A stretch of DNA of 64,000 bases from Heterobilharzia americana (lineage: Eukaryota > Platyhelminthes > Trematoda > Strigeidida > Schistosomatidae): the NCBI GenBank assembly GCA_944470555.2, contig OX104127.1:67355646-67419645 (forward strand). The letters run 5' to 3'. The notes below the pieces were generated by a model. It saw only the letters and a list, made by a program, of their open reading frames with translations. It searched no databases and was not told the DNA's origin. How positions within the stretch are numbered: the stretch's first letter is position 1; every line of letters starts with the position of its first letter. Of this stretch, positions 23,581 through 33,249 are shown piece by piece. The translations under genes and the position numbers were made by a program.

Positions 23581-23584
23581 ATCA

Positions 23585-23745
23585 GACGCTTATTCGTGAA
23601 TCTTTGGCTTGTTGGTTTGGGCAGTTCACTGTCAACCAGTAGGTTTTAAGTTCGAATCTTGAAGTCCTAGCAGCCAAGTATTATCACTTAAGTTCACATA
23701 ATAACTGAAACTCGTTGCCTGGTGTATGAATAAAGTGGGTCTGCT
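23585..23745 (+). repeat. tRNA-like SINE head
   Basis: Contains an A-box-like ttggcttgttggtttggg near 23605 and a B-box-like taagttcgaatcttg near 23649. The rest does not match families C or D. Probably another tRNA-derived repeat, decayed. Confidence 0.4.
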
Positions 23746-23989
23746 GAAAGAGTTTGGTTAATTTTCTTTATCAGCGAAAAAATATGGATAGACCAATTAT
23801 TTTTAATTTCCGCAAAGTATATTTCTTGATATTCCCCTCCGCCAATTTATTACACTTCTATGCTGTAGCATAAATGCAGTGTGCAAAGAGGGAACTTGAC
23901 CTCTCAATATAGAAGAAACACTTCATGGAGTGTTTTATAGAATAATTACACAGGAAGCAACCAGATCGTTTGGTAACCCGAATTGTGGA

Positions 23990-24450
23990 TGAAATATAAG
24001 TGGCTGGGACATGTGTTATGCAGGCCTAGTCACGGTTGCCCAATCACACAATGTTGGCCGAAGTAGGTTCAGGCTGGAAAAAGGCTTGAGATGACCAGAC
24101 TAAAACATGGCATCAATGTATGAAGTCTTTGACTGTTGATTTGAGCCATATGGGGCGATGCAGACTAGCTGGTTGGGGTCCGAGGGACAATAGAAACCAG
24201 TGGTTGGAGACTTAGGTGATATGGCTGAGAACCGACGTTAGTGGCGCAGATGTAAACACATTATCTTCATCTTAACCGCTACAGCTAATCTCATTGTCTT
24301 TTCATCCTTCTTTCTCCTCTTTCACTACTTTTTCTTTCCACTTCTTTATCCGATTTTTCTTTCCTTCTTCATCTTCCATTTCACTGCCTTGTTATTTGAC
24401 GTGCTGATATGGGATGTAGCAACTTGAACCGTTACGCAGTAATGCCTGGT
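23990..24450 (-). repeat. Dispersed repeat family A, long copy
   Basis: Reverse complement of the 7030-7510 arrangement: catcaagagcaacataggac, ggcattactgcgtaacggtt, an A/G-rich block, ggttctcagccatatcac, accccaaccagctagtctgc, tttttccagcctgaacctac. This is the best preserved copy in the window, about 450 bp with no open frame. Terminal repeats were not identified. Confidence 0.6.
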
Positions 24451-24689
24451 CCTATGTTGCTCTTGATGGTGATAAATAGAAACACCCTCAGTTGCCCATT
24501 ACTTGTTTGAACGGGAAATTGAGACTGATTGTAACTGAAAGAAATGGGGTAAAGTATTTCATTCGCCTTCAGATCTAAGTCTTCAATTACGGATGATGGT
24601 ACTGAGTCTTACGTGAACAAGGTAGGATGGTGTATTTTTTGTATTGATACCAGTAATTTTTCGTTGCAATACCAAATTGAACAGCTCAA

Positions 24690-25010
24690 CCCCTATTGGC
24701 GGATAGGCTCCAATGCGGATGCCTCGATACTGCTCAGGTAATTATTATGTTGTAGTCTACTTGTCGACCAGCAGCGGAATCCAGGAGGGACGTTTCATCT
24801 AAGCAACAGGTGATACCCTTTTCACAACAAGGTAGTTCTCGTTCCTCAGTGGCCTGGTGGGCAACACTTTGGGGTTCGGAGCGACGGCTGCTGCATTTGA
24901 GTTTCAGCGGAAAGAACATCACTCACCACGGCACAGGTTCATCCAGCTGGCAAGTTCTAAATAGGATGAAAGGCACGTCCTGGATTCTACTGTCAGCCAC
25001 CAAGTAGACT
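24690..25010. repeat. Sm-alpha-like hammerhead repeat, inverted pair (decayed)
   Basis: A minus fragment of the unit body (cctattggcggataggctcc) at 24690-24737 is followed by an inverted pair: left arm from about 24750 (tgtagtctacttg, then agcggaatccaggaggg) and right arm ending gtcctggattctactgtcag and ccaagtagactaca. The outer 12-bp inverted ends (gtagtctacttg) lie beyond the hammerhead ends. The right-arm hammerhead (24948-24985) keeps helix I (ATCCAG with CTGGAT) but has CTGGCAA instead of CTGANGA; the left arm retains only the 3' half. Confidence 0.65.
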
Positions 25011-25134
25011 ACAATAGTATGTTGTATTGTCTTTCAGTGTGTCTAACTGGTTTTTTCTTAGAAATGTTTGCATAAATGTTTCGATCACTTAAGCATCGCG
25101 TATCAATAAAGTATGTTCTTCTTAGAGGTAAATA

Positions 25135-25570
25135 ATTAAGTGGTTATGGAAAGTTTTCATGGATCCATTCTTGCTGACATATTCATGATAAATTTAGTAG
25201 TAGACGTTATGCAGTCAGTGACAGACAATAACACCTTTTATACAAAGTGCGCAAATGATACGTTTGAGAATTGTGAAGATATTTACAAAGCCTCAGAAAT
25301 ATATCGAACTCGTAACACAGTGAATTATAGTTTAAACTTTACAATGAAACACAGACTTGATAACCGTTTAATTTTTTGGATTCATTTATCAGAATAATAG
25401 GCGAGATCACAAACGAGAGAAGCATTTATAGCAAAAATACTTGAACGGAGTAGTATTCAGCTGAAACAGCTTCTATTCATTAGACCATAAAAACGGGTTA
25501 GATCACTACTTGGTTGGGGAAGAAACTTGTGTTAAGAGGATAAATTACAGCAAGAATTGGTTATTCTTGA
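25135..25570 (+). mobile_element. Penelope-like element, reverse transcriptase fragment
   Basis: The frame 25140-25397 reads HGSILADIFMINLVVDVMQS then NTFYTKCANDTFENCEDI and SLNFTMKHRLDNRLIFWIHLS. These correspond to the G(S/P)xLxxIxAdiFM motif, the catalytic (R)Y(V/T)DDTF box and the FT.E.E....FLD(I/V)xLxR block of Penelope reverse transcriptase. The catalytic box is degraded (first Asp of DD is Asn). A trace continues to about 25570 (QKYLNG for the R..TWNG.Y block). Confidence 0.7.
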
Positions 25571-25574
25571 AATG

Positions 25575-25765
25575 GATCTATTTGAAAATGGGTTTGATGT
25601 CAATGAAAACATCGTTGATCAAACTGTGGGTGTTTTCTATATCATCTTTTTTAATGATGACAAAAGTGTCGTCTACATAGGGAATACAAACTTTTGGTTT
25701 GATCACAGGTAGAATATTGGCTTTCAGTCTCTGCATCACTGCTTCTGCAATTGGCCAGGAAACGA
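25575..25765 (-). mobile_element. Penelope-like element, inverted reverse transcriptase fragment
   Basis: On the minus strand an open piece reads RLKANILPVIKPKVCIPYVDDTF, then VIIKKDDIENTHSLI. It is the reverse complement of 25935-26110, about 95% identical by eye. It keeps ...cagagactgaaagccaat... where the plus copy has lost 8 bases, so it preserves the catalytic region in frame. It and the plus copy form a palindrome with about 170 bp between the arms. Confidence 0.75.
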
Positions 25766-25784
25766 TATTTCCCTCCTGATCAAT

Positions 25785-26960
25785 GAGGACAAAAATCCTT
25801 CAGAACGCACAAAACTCAAATGTTTAAGTCTGATGGAACTCATACACCCTTGTATGACAACATACTTCCAGTTCAAGGGCAAAATATACAAACAGATGAA
25901 AGGAACTAAATTCGGATCACCGATATCCGGATTAATTGCAGAAGCAGTGATGCAGAAGCCATTATTCTACCTGTGATCAAACCAAAAATTTGGATTCCCT
26001 ATGTAGACGACACTTTTGTCATCATTAAAAAAGATGATATAGAAAACACCCACAGTTTGATAAACAACTTTTTCAATGACATCAAATTCACAATGAAGAA
26101 AGAGTCAAACAACCAACTGCCATTCCTGGATGTTTTAGTCAGTAGGACAAATGCCGGAAAGCTGGAAACTCAAGTGTACAGGAAGCCAACACACACTGAC
26201 CAAATCCTTAACTACAATAGCAACAACCCAACAATACACGAAATCAGTTTCATGCAGACTCTAATCAAAAGAGCGAGAACACATGCAGCACAACTTCACG
26301 GAGAAACGAAGAAAATTACTTGATGTCCACCCTAAAGAAGAACGGCTACCCACGAAACTTTATCAGAAGATGCCTATCCCGTGCATCACCAACTACAAAG
26401 TCATCGACACAAATCAACAAATGCATCTTCCTACCATACATAAAAAATGTATCAGAAATCATGACAAGATTGCTGAGACCACTTGGTGGAATTGGTATGG
26501 CTCATAAAGCAGCAAATTCCCTGCGAGCACAATTGTGCAAACCAAAGGATGCAACAACCAAAGAAGACAAACCGAATTTCATTTACAAAATCAACTGCAA
26601 TAACTGTAGTCAACACTATATTGGACAAATCGACCACCCTCTTCGTCTTCGTCTACATGAGCACCAATTGGCTATTAAACACCATGACATTTGATCACTC
26701 ATTTCAATGCATGTGGATAATTATGGACATGAATTCAACTTCGACAATGTAGAAATTTTACACAGAGGAAACACAAACAATGTCGGAGAATTCCTAGAAG
26801 CTTGGCATTCAGGTCAGTCAGTCAGCAATCCACGGATGTATAGACATAGACCCAATCTATCAACCAATAGGAAAGGTGATAAACAACAGAAAAGTGAGAG
26901 GTCAAGTAGAGAGAACAGCCGACAGGAAAGTCTATACAATCACTGATGGAAAATTTTATT
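25785..26960 (+). mobile_element. Penelope-like element with RT and GIY-YIG domains
   Basis: Longest Penelope copy in the window. In order: LMELIHPCMTTYFQFKGKIY and KGTKFGSPISGLIAEAVMQ (25830-25960), a frameshift caused by an 8-base loss, then WIPYVDDTFVIIKKDDIENT and LPFLDVLVSRT (25985-26150). KIPKxxVYRKPTHTDQILNY follows. After a further shift come NVSEIMTRLLRPLGGIGMAH, LRAQLCKPKDATT, then IYKINCNNCSQHYIGQIDHP (GIY-YIG core, 26585-26640), GHEFNFDNVEI and LEAWHSGQSVSNPR. The catalytic DD is present, but the frame is broken at several points, so it is not functional. It lies inside a B56 intron in antisense. Confidence 0.85.
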
Positions 26961-26965
26961 TCAGA

Positions 26966-27070
26966 TTGGTATTCATCATGGCGTGACATCAATCGGAGAG
27001 ACATTTGAAACCTAAGAGCACTGGATAGCTGTTTCTTCCTAGTACACGACTCCTCCATGATGAATACCAA
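26966..27070 (-). repeat. 105-bp mini-element with 16-bp inverted ends and a hammerhead-like core
   Basis: Perfect inverted ends ttggtattcatcatgg (26966-26981) and ccatgatgaataccaa (27055-27070). On the minus strand the interior reads ggaggagtcgtgtactagga, then agaaacagctatccagtgct, which aligns to the ribozyme region of the SINE at 56924-57201. The CTGAGGA box is altered (TGGAGGA), so cleavage is unlikely. The tRNA-like half of the parent element is missing. It directly follows the 3' end of the Penelope copy. Confidence 0.7.
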
Positions 27071-27306
27071 CGTAAAATTAGTAAATCAATTCCCACAAAC
27101 CCTAAAATTGGAAATTTTGTTGCCGATTAATTCAACAAAAGAAACAATATTGAAACAACTACAATATCATCATGTCCTACTACACTTTCCAATCTCTAAT
27201 TTAATATCAGCTAGATGAGGAAAGCAGATCAACTATCCTCGAAATTGTATCACATAGATATCACTGAAATAATGAAAGACAAATCAGGAGAAATTTCACC
27301 ACTCAC

Positions 27307-27408
27307 TTGTTCTGTTCTTCTGTCAGTTTCGTAGAACACTGTTCAACAAGCTTTTGATCCGTTTCAATCGCCCAGTTCAGTACATTACAAATTAATCCAT
27401 GAACAGTT
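27307..27408 (-). CDS. PPP2R5: PP2A B56 regulatory subunit, exon
   Basis: Exon of 102 nt, acceptor tctcctcatag before 27408 and donor gtgagt after 27307. It encodes TVHGLICNVLNWAIETDQK then LVEQCSTKLTEEQN. The match to the B56 TIHGLIYNAL...QKLFDDC... block, the last HEAT-repeat region contacting the C-terminal helix, is clear. First base completes Lys (AA+A) from the exon at 31493, reconstructing HWNK-TVHGL; last two bases join 22261. Both phases agree. Confidence 0.92.
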
Positions 27409-28505
27409 CTATGAGGAGATAAAATAAACATTTTTCATTAGCACAAGTGAATGATGAATATTAGGTGATAAGAAGCAGACAGACAAAGCAACATACAACC
27501 CAATATCAAACTTCTCTGGTTTGAGTTGTTAAACTTCACAATGGCAGGTAAACAGGAGTTGAACAGAAATGTAATGACCCTGAAAGTGGCAGTGTCAGAT
27601 AAAACAGTTGAATGTAAGCCAAAAAAATGCAGCCAACTGGATGGATATCTCATGCTCAGTTGAACTTTATTTGTAAATCTCAACAAATTTGTCTCTCAGC
27701 ATTTTATTGAGCATAATTACTCGAAAATGTTGTCATCATCTGTAGTTCTGTGTGTAATGCAGACAACTCTCAAAGCAGTCATCATGATTCATCGAAAAAT
27801 CTGTTCCCCATCTTAAATTCCAGACGAAAAGTCAAGTGAATCATGAATTACGACAAGTTGGTTACTGATGCAAAAGAAACGAAATTCAATAGATTTATCG
27901 ATTCGAGTAGCCACTGTATAAAGTATTCATGTTCTTGTTTGATTTTCAGTCCATTAGTGCAACTATCGGTTATAATTAATCGATCCACGATATCAGAGAA
28001 TGCCTTCTATTCATGTATACGATAGGTCCAGTGTCTGCTACTAATAATAATTCGATTAAAAACGACGCATATTGAAAAGACCAAAACACGAATGTTTGCG
28101 AACGATGTATTTCAAGCACAACTTGATCAGCAAACCGAAAACCAAAAGAAGCGCCAAGTCTACAAGGCTTGAAGAAAGTGTGTAGAATACTGTCAGACAT
28201 TCTTGATGCAGACAAACATCTGAAAAGTTTACAATGCCTAAAAATTGAATGATATGTTCAAGGGGACAAAATGAGTTTACTACAGATTGATATGGGGAAG
28301 AAATGACAAAAGAGTCAAAATGTTTTTGAAAATAACTCAGAAAAATGACCAAGTATTTAGTAGATATCCTAAGATTTCCATCAAACTCTTCATTCTCATA
28401 AAATAGAATAGGTAGAGGTGTTTTATAAGTTGGCTAAAACATTTTAAGCAAGTTAAGTTATTTAGCATATAAGGCAAACATATATCTCTTTTATTTGTTA
28501 TAACA
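27409..28505 (-). other. B56 intron DNA, no feature recognised
   Basis: AT-rich intronic sequence. Small open frames (27686-27438, 28352-28056) have no domain signature and no splice context. Confidence 0.4.
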
Positions 28506-28509
28506 ATTG

Positions 28510-29390
28510 GCTTTTAAAACAAAGCAAGCGGTGGTGGTGGTCGATTCAAGAGTTTTTTGAAGTGGTCAGCCCATTGTTTCCTTTGTTTCTCCTCTTTGAT
28601 AACTACGTTCCCTTCATTATCTTTCATTGGCTTCTTCTGCATTGATCTCTTCTCAGATAGTAACGTGGTTATTTGATACAATGTTTTCAGGTCTCTGTCT
28701 CTCTTACCAGCAGACTGTTCTGCTTCACTTGTCAGTGTGTCATGGAAGTGTGTTTTGTTTTTCCGCTCACTTTTCTTCACTTCTTTGTCCAGTGTAGTGT
28801 TTTATAGGTTGTATTCAGTTCCTCTTTTCATTTTTCATCCCTGCACTGCACTGCACTGGTTCATCTTCTGCTTCACCATCTTCCTCTCCCTTCTCTATCA
28901 GCTTCCATGTGTCCATCAAGATCTATTCCTTGTCTTGTTTCTTTTTCCTCCCTGACAAGACTAAGCAGGTTTCCTCCCACGTCTCTGTCAACGCAGGCTT
29001 CTTCGGGGATGTTGCTTAATGTCTGCCATTTTGTCCTGATGACTACTGACGTGAATATGTCTTTTTTAGTTTCGTTCTTCAGTTCAAGTTTCTGTTCTGT
29101 TTGTTGTACTTGAACTGTGGCCTATCACCAACTTCTTTGCAGGCTTTCAACTTGATTTTGTAGGTAGGTTGCTTGCACTAGAAAGTGAGTGGTGTGGAAC
29201 CTGCATCTGCTCCCCTCCTTCATCTTGTGTGAAGTAGGCTGCGTCTCCACTTTCCTCTCAATGAGATGAAGTCGATCTGGTTTTAGTGTGTCCATCTGGT
29301 GAAATCAAATCCACATCCCTTTGTGGATATCCTTGTGTTTGTACACACTACCTCGAATCACCAAATCATTATTTGCGCAGGAGTCTACAA
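28510..29390 (-). mobile_element. RTE-clade LINE, endonuclease end to pre-RT linker
   Basis: On the minus strand the order is VDSCANNDLVIRGSV and an IHKAT-like block (end of the AP endonuclease), then the noncatalytic linker with SHQDKMADI-like codons, then an open frame 28780-28514: KNKTHFHDTLTSEAEQSAGK, DLKTLYQITTLLS and QRKQWADHFKKLLNRPPPPL. The last motif is the typical W..HF..LLNRP linker of RTE ORFs. The same region is present in 62985-64000. The element stops at 28510 before the RT core. Confidence 0.8.
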
Positions 29391-29394
29391 ATGA

Positions 29395-29895
29395 TTCCTT
29401 TTTGAACTGAAGTTTCAGGAAAACAGGGTTTTTAGCGAGTGTAATTATTTTTGGTTTAAATTTCATAGGCCTTCATATGCTTAGTCACGAATTTGGCAAG
29501 ATATTTATTCTCGTTAAGGAGGCTACGTATGATATCAAGCTTCTCCTTTATGATGTCAGAGCAAATGACTTTTCATGATGAACCAGTCATTTAATCAGTT
29601 TACGTTTATAACTATAGTGTAGTGATCAATGAATGTTAGCTTTCCGTATATGCTTCATTTTATCGTTTCATTCAGTCTTCTCAATAATTTGATATGTAGA
29701 AAAGATATGTAGTCGTTTCATTCTTCTACTGTGAAAATGGATGACTGGATGAAGGCTGTTAAACTTATCAAGAATAGCATTCTTATCAGCTTCATCTTGG
29801 ACAACTATAAAAGTATCATCCGTATAATTATCATAAAATTCCAGCTGACTGATTGTTTTCCGTTTCTCTACTGTTGACATGTTTTCACTCACCTC
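29395..29895 (-). mobile_element. Penelope-like element, RT fragment
   Basis: Minus-strand codons give FYDNYTDDTFIVVQDEADKN and FNSLHPVIHFH (the RYTDDTF catalytic box and following strand), then, in shifted frames, SLHYSYKRKLIK, SLLxxNxYPAKF-like codons and PVFLKLQFKKESF at the junction. The DD pair is present. The fragment is directly joined to RTE endonuclease sequence at about 29392. Confidence 0.7.
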
Positions 29896-30935
29896 AAGCT
29901 TTTTTCAACTTTCGTGCTAGTTTTTATACTATCAATGAATTAACAACGTTTTTATTTTACTTTACATCTTAAGTAATTTCCATCATCATTTCTCTAATTG
30001 TTTGACTGGTGGATAACTAATAATTTATAATTTTTCTAGTTAAGATTGAAAGTAAAATCTGTGTATTGGTGTAGAGTCGATGATGGGGAGCTAACTGAAA
30101 AGAAATATATTTCTTCGTTTAACCTGCCTTCTATTACGCAAAAATATGAAATCTAAGAACGTTTTAACAGTCATCAGCATTGTTATGAGTAAGATATTGT
30201 TCTTGAATTTAGAATTTAGAATTGGTGCTGCTGAGGATATCCTGTAAAAGCTGTCAAGAAAGATAGATTTCTAAAACGTTTCGTGCAGCAAACCTTTGAG
30301 TATCATATTAAAGTTGTAAAGTTTAAGCTAACAAGACTAGCCAGTTCAATGAGCGTTTTTCAGTTCACCTGCTCTTGTGAAACTAAGTAAGTAGGTCGTT
30401 TGTCGAGGCTTAACCTTCGCTGTATTTCAAAAATATCTATCAGTGTGATTTAGTAAAGGTCAATGAAGATTAATCAACTTATCTATTTTGCAACATGTGA
30501 TGGAAACGTGACATTCAGCTTCGAATACTTTGTTTGATACCATTTTCAAATACATTAAGGCTTCCTAAATGTTAACACCTCCAGTTACTAGATATTGTAG
30601 AAGCCTTGGTGGTTTATAAATTCAGACCAAAACTATGCATACCAAAATATTTTGTTAAATTTGTTTTGCTACCATGGTTCAAACATGATTAACTAATTAG
30701 GCTTCTTAATATCTAAGATATGAATCATCCCTTAGTGATGGTTTCTCAGACATTTCCTATTAGAATTATTTTCGTTCCAGTTTCATTATTGATTCATCAT
30801 TCATATCACGGAAACTTAGCTTAAACCTGTCTCATTAGAATATAATTACTTACTGAAACCAAGCTCTCTGAAATGGAAGAATAAAACTGGTTTCATGAAA
30901 TCTTTTCATTTGTTCGCACTTTTTTCAATATAAAT
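29896..30935 (-). other. B56 intron DNA, no feature recognised
   Basis: AT-rich intronic DNA. No open frame or repeat family of the window was identified. Confidence 0.4.
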
Positions 30936-30939
30936 AATA

Positions 30940-31430
30940 ACGATGGACAGTGGCTAGCAGTGGAACCCAGGACGAGTGTAGCCTCCTATCTTGGACTCGT
31001 CAACTAGATGTACCTGCCCCCCCCCCCCCGGTGAGTGATAATTTTCCCGTGAAGACTCGAACCCAGTGTTAATAGTCTCGAATGCCAGAGAAATGTCTAC
31101 AAGACCACCGAGGCACGGTGGTCACTCTTTTTGCGACGAGCATAGTGTAATTTTGAAGTTATAGCTCTGGCGTTTGAAGTGATTGGTCCTAGGTTCGGAT
31201 CTTAGTGGGAACAACATCGCCGACTGTGAGGCCAGCACATTCAGCTGACGAGTTCAAAATAGGATGAAGAGCACATCATGGACTTCACTGCCACCCAATA
31301 TCCATCATTAATATATAGTTGAAACGACAGGCAAAATCGAAGTGTTCTCGCAGGAGCCCACATACAAATTAAAAACCGATCATTTTGGTTCAATTAACGA
31401 TGGGTTAATCGAAGCAATATCATACATCAT
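30940..31430. repeat. Sm-alpha-like hammerhead repeat, inverted pair
   Basis: Left minus arm begins gatggacagtggctagcagt at about 30943 and contains a C run at 31018-31029 where other copies have cctgcctccc. A short centre near 31130 (gacgagcatagtg) separates it from the plus arm with tRNA-like head (cggatcttagtggg), hammerhead and end tatccatcatt at about 31305, followed by the unit body (cgcaggagcccacat) to 31430. Left hammerhead lost GAAA. Right hammerhead has CTGACGA (31245-31251) but GAAG in place of GAAA (31266-31269), so cleavage should be weak. Confidence 0.75.
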
Positions 31431-31492
31431 GGATAGTCTGAACAAAATCATAGATTTATTTCTAAAGTATTCTGTATTATGTTTTCACTTAC

Positions 31493-31617
31493 TTATTCCA
31501 ATGATTACGAGACTTTGCCAATGAACTGAAGATAATCGGTAGAACTGTGTTAATATTTTCTGACATAAGTGACAACAGATATTCGTTATTCCAAAACATA
31601 AGTGCTCTTTCAGAAAC
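31493..31617 (-). CDS. PPP2R5: PP2A B56 regulatory subunit, exon
   Basis: Exon of 125 nt, acceptor ttcacag before 31617, donor gtaagt after 31493. It encodes [33 protein letters not shown] and AKSRNHWN, a direct match to the B56 block V(A)ERAL.YWNNEY...LISDN...ILPI(M/I)F.SL...S..HWNK. These are core HEAT repeats that face the scaffold and catalytic subunits in PP2A-B56. Phase 0 in, two bases out. It sits between the Sm-alpha pair and a long AT repeat. Confidence 0.95.
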
Positions 31618-31694
31618 CTGTGAAGTAAGCGCGTTTGAGAAGCAAAACAGATGTTTTATCATTCCTGATGTTTGTATACACAGTCCCTGACAAA

Positions 31695-31696
<2 letters not shown>

Positions 31697-31774
<78 letters not shown>
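31697..31774. repeat. (AT)n microsatellite
   Basis: About 39 AT units, 80 bp upstream of the B56 exon at 31617 on its own strand. Confidence 0.95.
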
Positions 31775-31778
<4 letters not shown>

Positions 31779-32404
31779 ATTGTGTTTTAGCCTATGGAGT
31801 ACACTTTCAATCAATGGTAGACGGTTGAGTGAATGATATGGAACTAAAAACAGTGTTACTGTCAAAAAAGAGTAATTCATATAAATAGAAACACAAATAG
31901 ACAGATATAACAATGCAAAACATCCTATAACTTGGTATCTGTTCTAGTTGTCTCACTTCACAACCGTAATTAAAGAGTAACTGGTTAAAAACGCACCCTA
32001 ATTCAGTTCATCAGAGCCATTATCAATCGAAACGTTAAAACATAATCTTCGTTTTCAGAAAGAAGGCATGGTTAACTTTCTTGGTAAAAAGGTTAATCAT
32101 CTCACAGTGCCCAAGTTTCACTTTTATAATAATCCCATTTTCTTCTTAATTGTTTGGATCGATCGTAATTAGAAACCGGTGGGTTGCAATCAGTCTTCTT
32201 CTTCCCAACCTACATTCATTTCTTTGTTTTGTTACATAACCCCGGTCAAAACATTATTCCACAACTCTCATTCCAAATCCTTATCAGTTCTGAATAAAAA
32301 TTTATGCACGTATACCGTCTCCCAATGCTTTCTTCAAACAACTTTGTTGATATTATGTTGTTACATATATTATCTAGACGTTGAATGAATTGAATTGATG
32401 TCTG

Positions 32405-32705
32405 TATTGATACATAGACTCCTGCATGGATGCCAATGGAGAACAATCAATTCGGTTCAATCAACGGCGGAATAGTGCAGACAACATTATGTAAACTACA
32501 CCCATCATACAAGGAGTGCCTATTGTAACTCAGCAGCCATTGGGTAACACTCTAGCATTGGAAGAGACCGTCCCCGGTTTGCTTTCTAATGGGGACAATA
32601 TCATTTACTAAGAGGCAGGAACCTCCAGCTGACGAGTAACCTACTAGGATGAAACCCGGGTCCTGGATTCCAACGTTAGCCACTATCCACCGTTAATATA
32701 AGATT
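32405..32705 (+). repeat. Sm-alpha-like hammerhead repeat, single plus copy
   Basis: Nearly a full unit in one orientation: gcatggatgccaatggagaa, tcaattcggttcaatcaacg, the tRNA-like head near 32540-32590 (decayed B box), gaggcaggaacctccag, the hammerhead, and the end tatccaccgttaa. It is one of two loci not in an inverted pair. Confidence 0.7.
32622..32672 (+). ncRNA. Hammerhead ribozyme, conserved boxes present but helix II weak
   Basis: CTGACGA at 32629-32635, GAAA at 32651-32654, helix III from the self-complementary ACCCGGGT, predicted cleavage after C32662. Helix I pairs CCAG with CTGG. The helix II strand is altered (GTAACCTACTAGGAT), leaving at best a short CCT/AGG pairing, so stability is doubtful. 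Confidence 0.55.
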
Positions 32706-32719
32706 TTACTGCTCCACTT

Positions 32720-33249
32720 CCTAACTATAAGGTTTGTTAACAGTTGTTTTCAATGTTTCTCAAACTATGTTTACAAGCGAAGACAATGTAACGATATGTT
32801 TATAATCCCAAGTAATCTTCAATCATATTTGTGCTTACCTTGCTTTATTCGGGGAACCTTTTCTATTTGTATCAGATATCTCTATAATGTATGGTATGAT
32901 TATGAGCAATAATTTATGCTCGAAACGTAATCAAGTAAACAATACTGTATCACTATGCGCTATTTATCAAATAAACAAATCTAATATGGAAGTATCTCTA
33001 TAATGGTTTGAAACTTGCGTTTATACACTGATACTGGGAATGCCTTTAGGCCAATTTTTGAAATCTACGGCGTAACTTTACCCAGTTTATATTGACTTGT
33101 AGTTTCACTGTATTTTTAGAATAAAATCTGGTTACATTTAAACACATTTTAGGTCTTTGAAGTGTTCATGTAGTGAAATGGTTGAGAATATTTGCAGCTC
33201 AGGTGGACAATCTTGGCTGTGATGTGTTTTCTCAGTTGGATAGTCTGAC
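32720..33249 (-). other. B56 intron DNA; contains an exon look-alike that was rejected
   Basis: AT-rich. A phase-compatible pseudo-exon at 32917-32833 was considered and dropped. No other feature. Confidence 0.45.

Noticed and set aside
32833..32917. A minus-strand exon look-alike encoding HKLLLIIIPYIIEISD ... NKAR, with good donor and correct phase for B56
   Set aside because: The exon at 31617-31493 matches B56 directly ([13 protein letters not shown] ... HWNK) and fits both neighbours; the look-alike would duplicate this position and lacks family residues.
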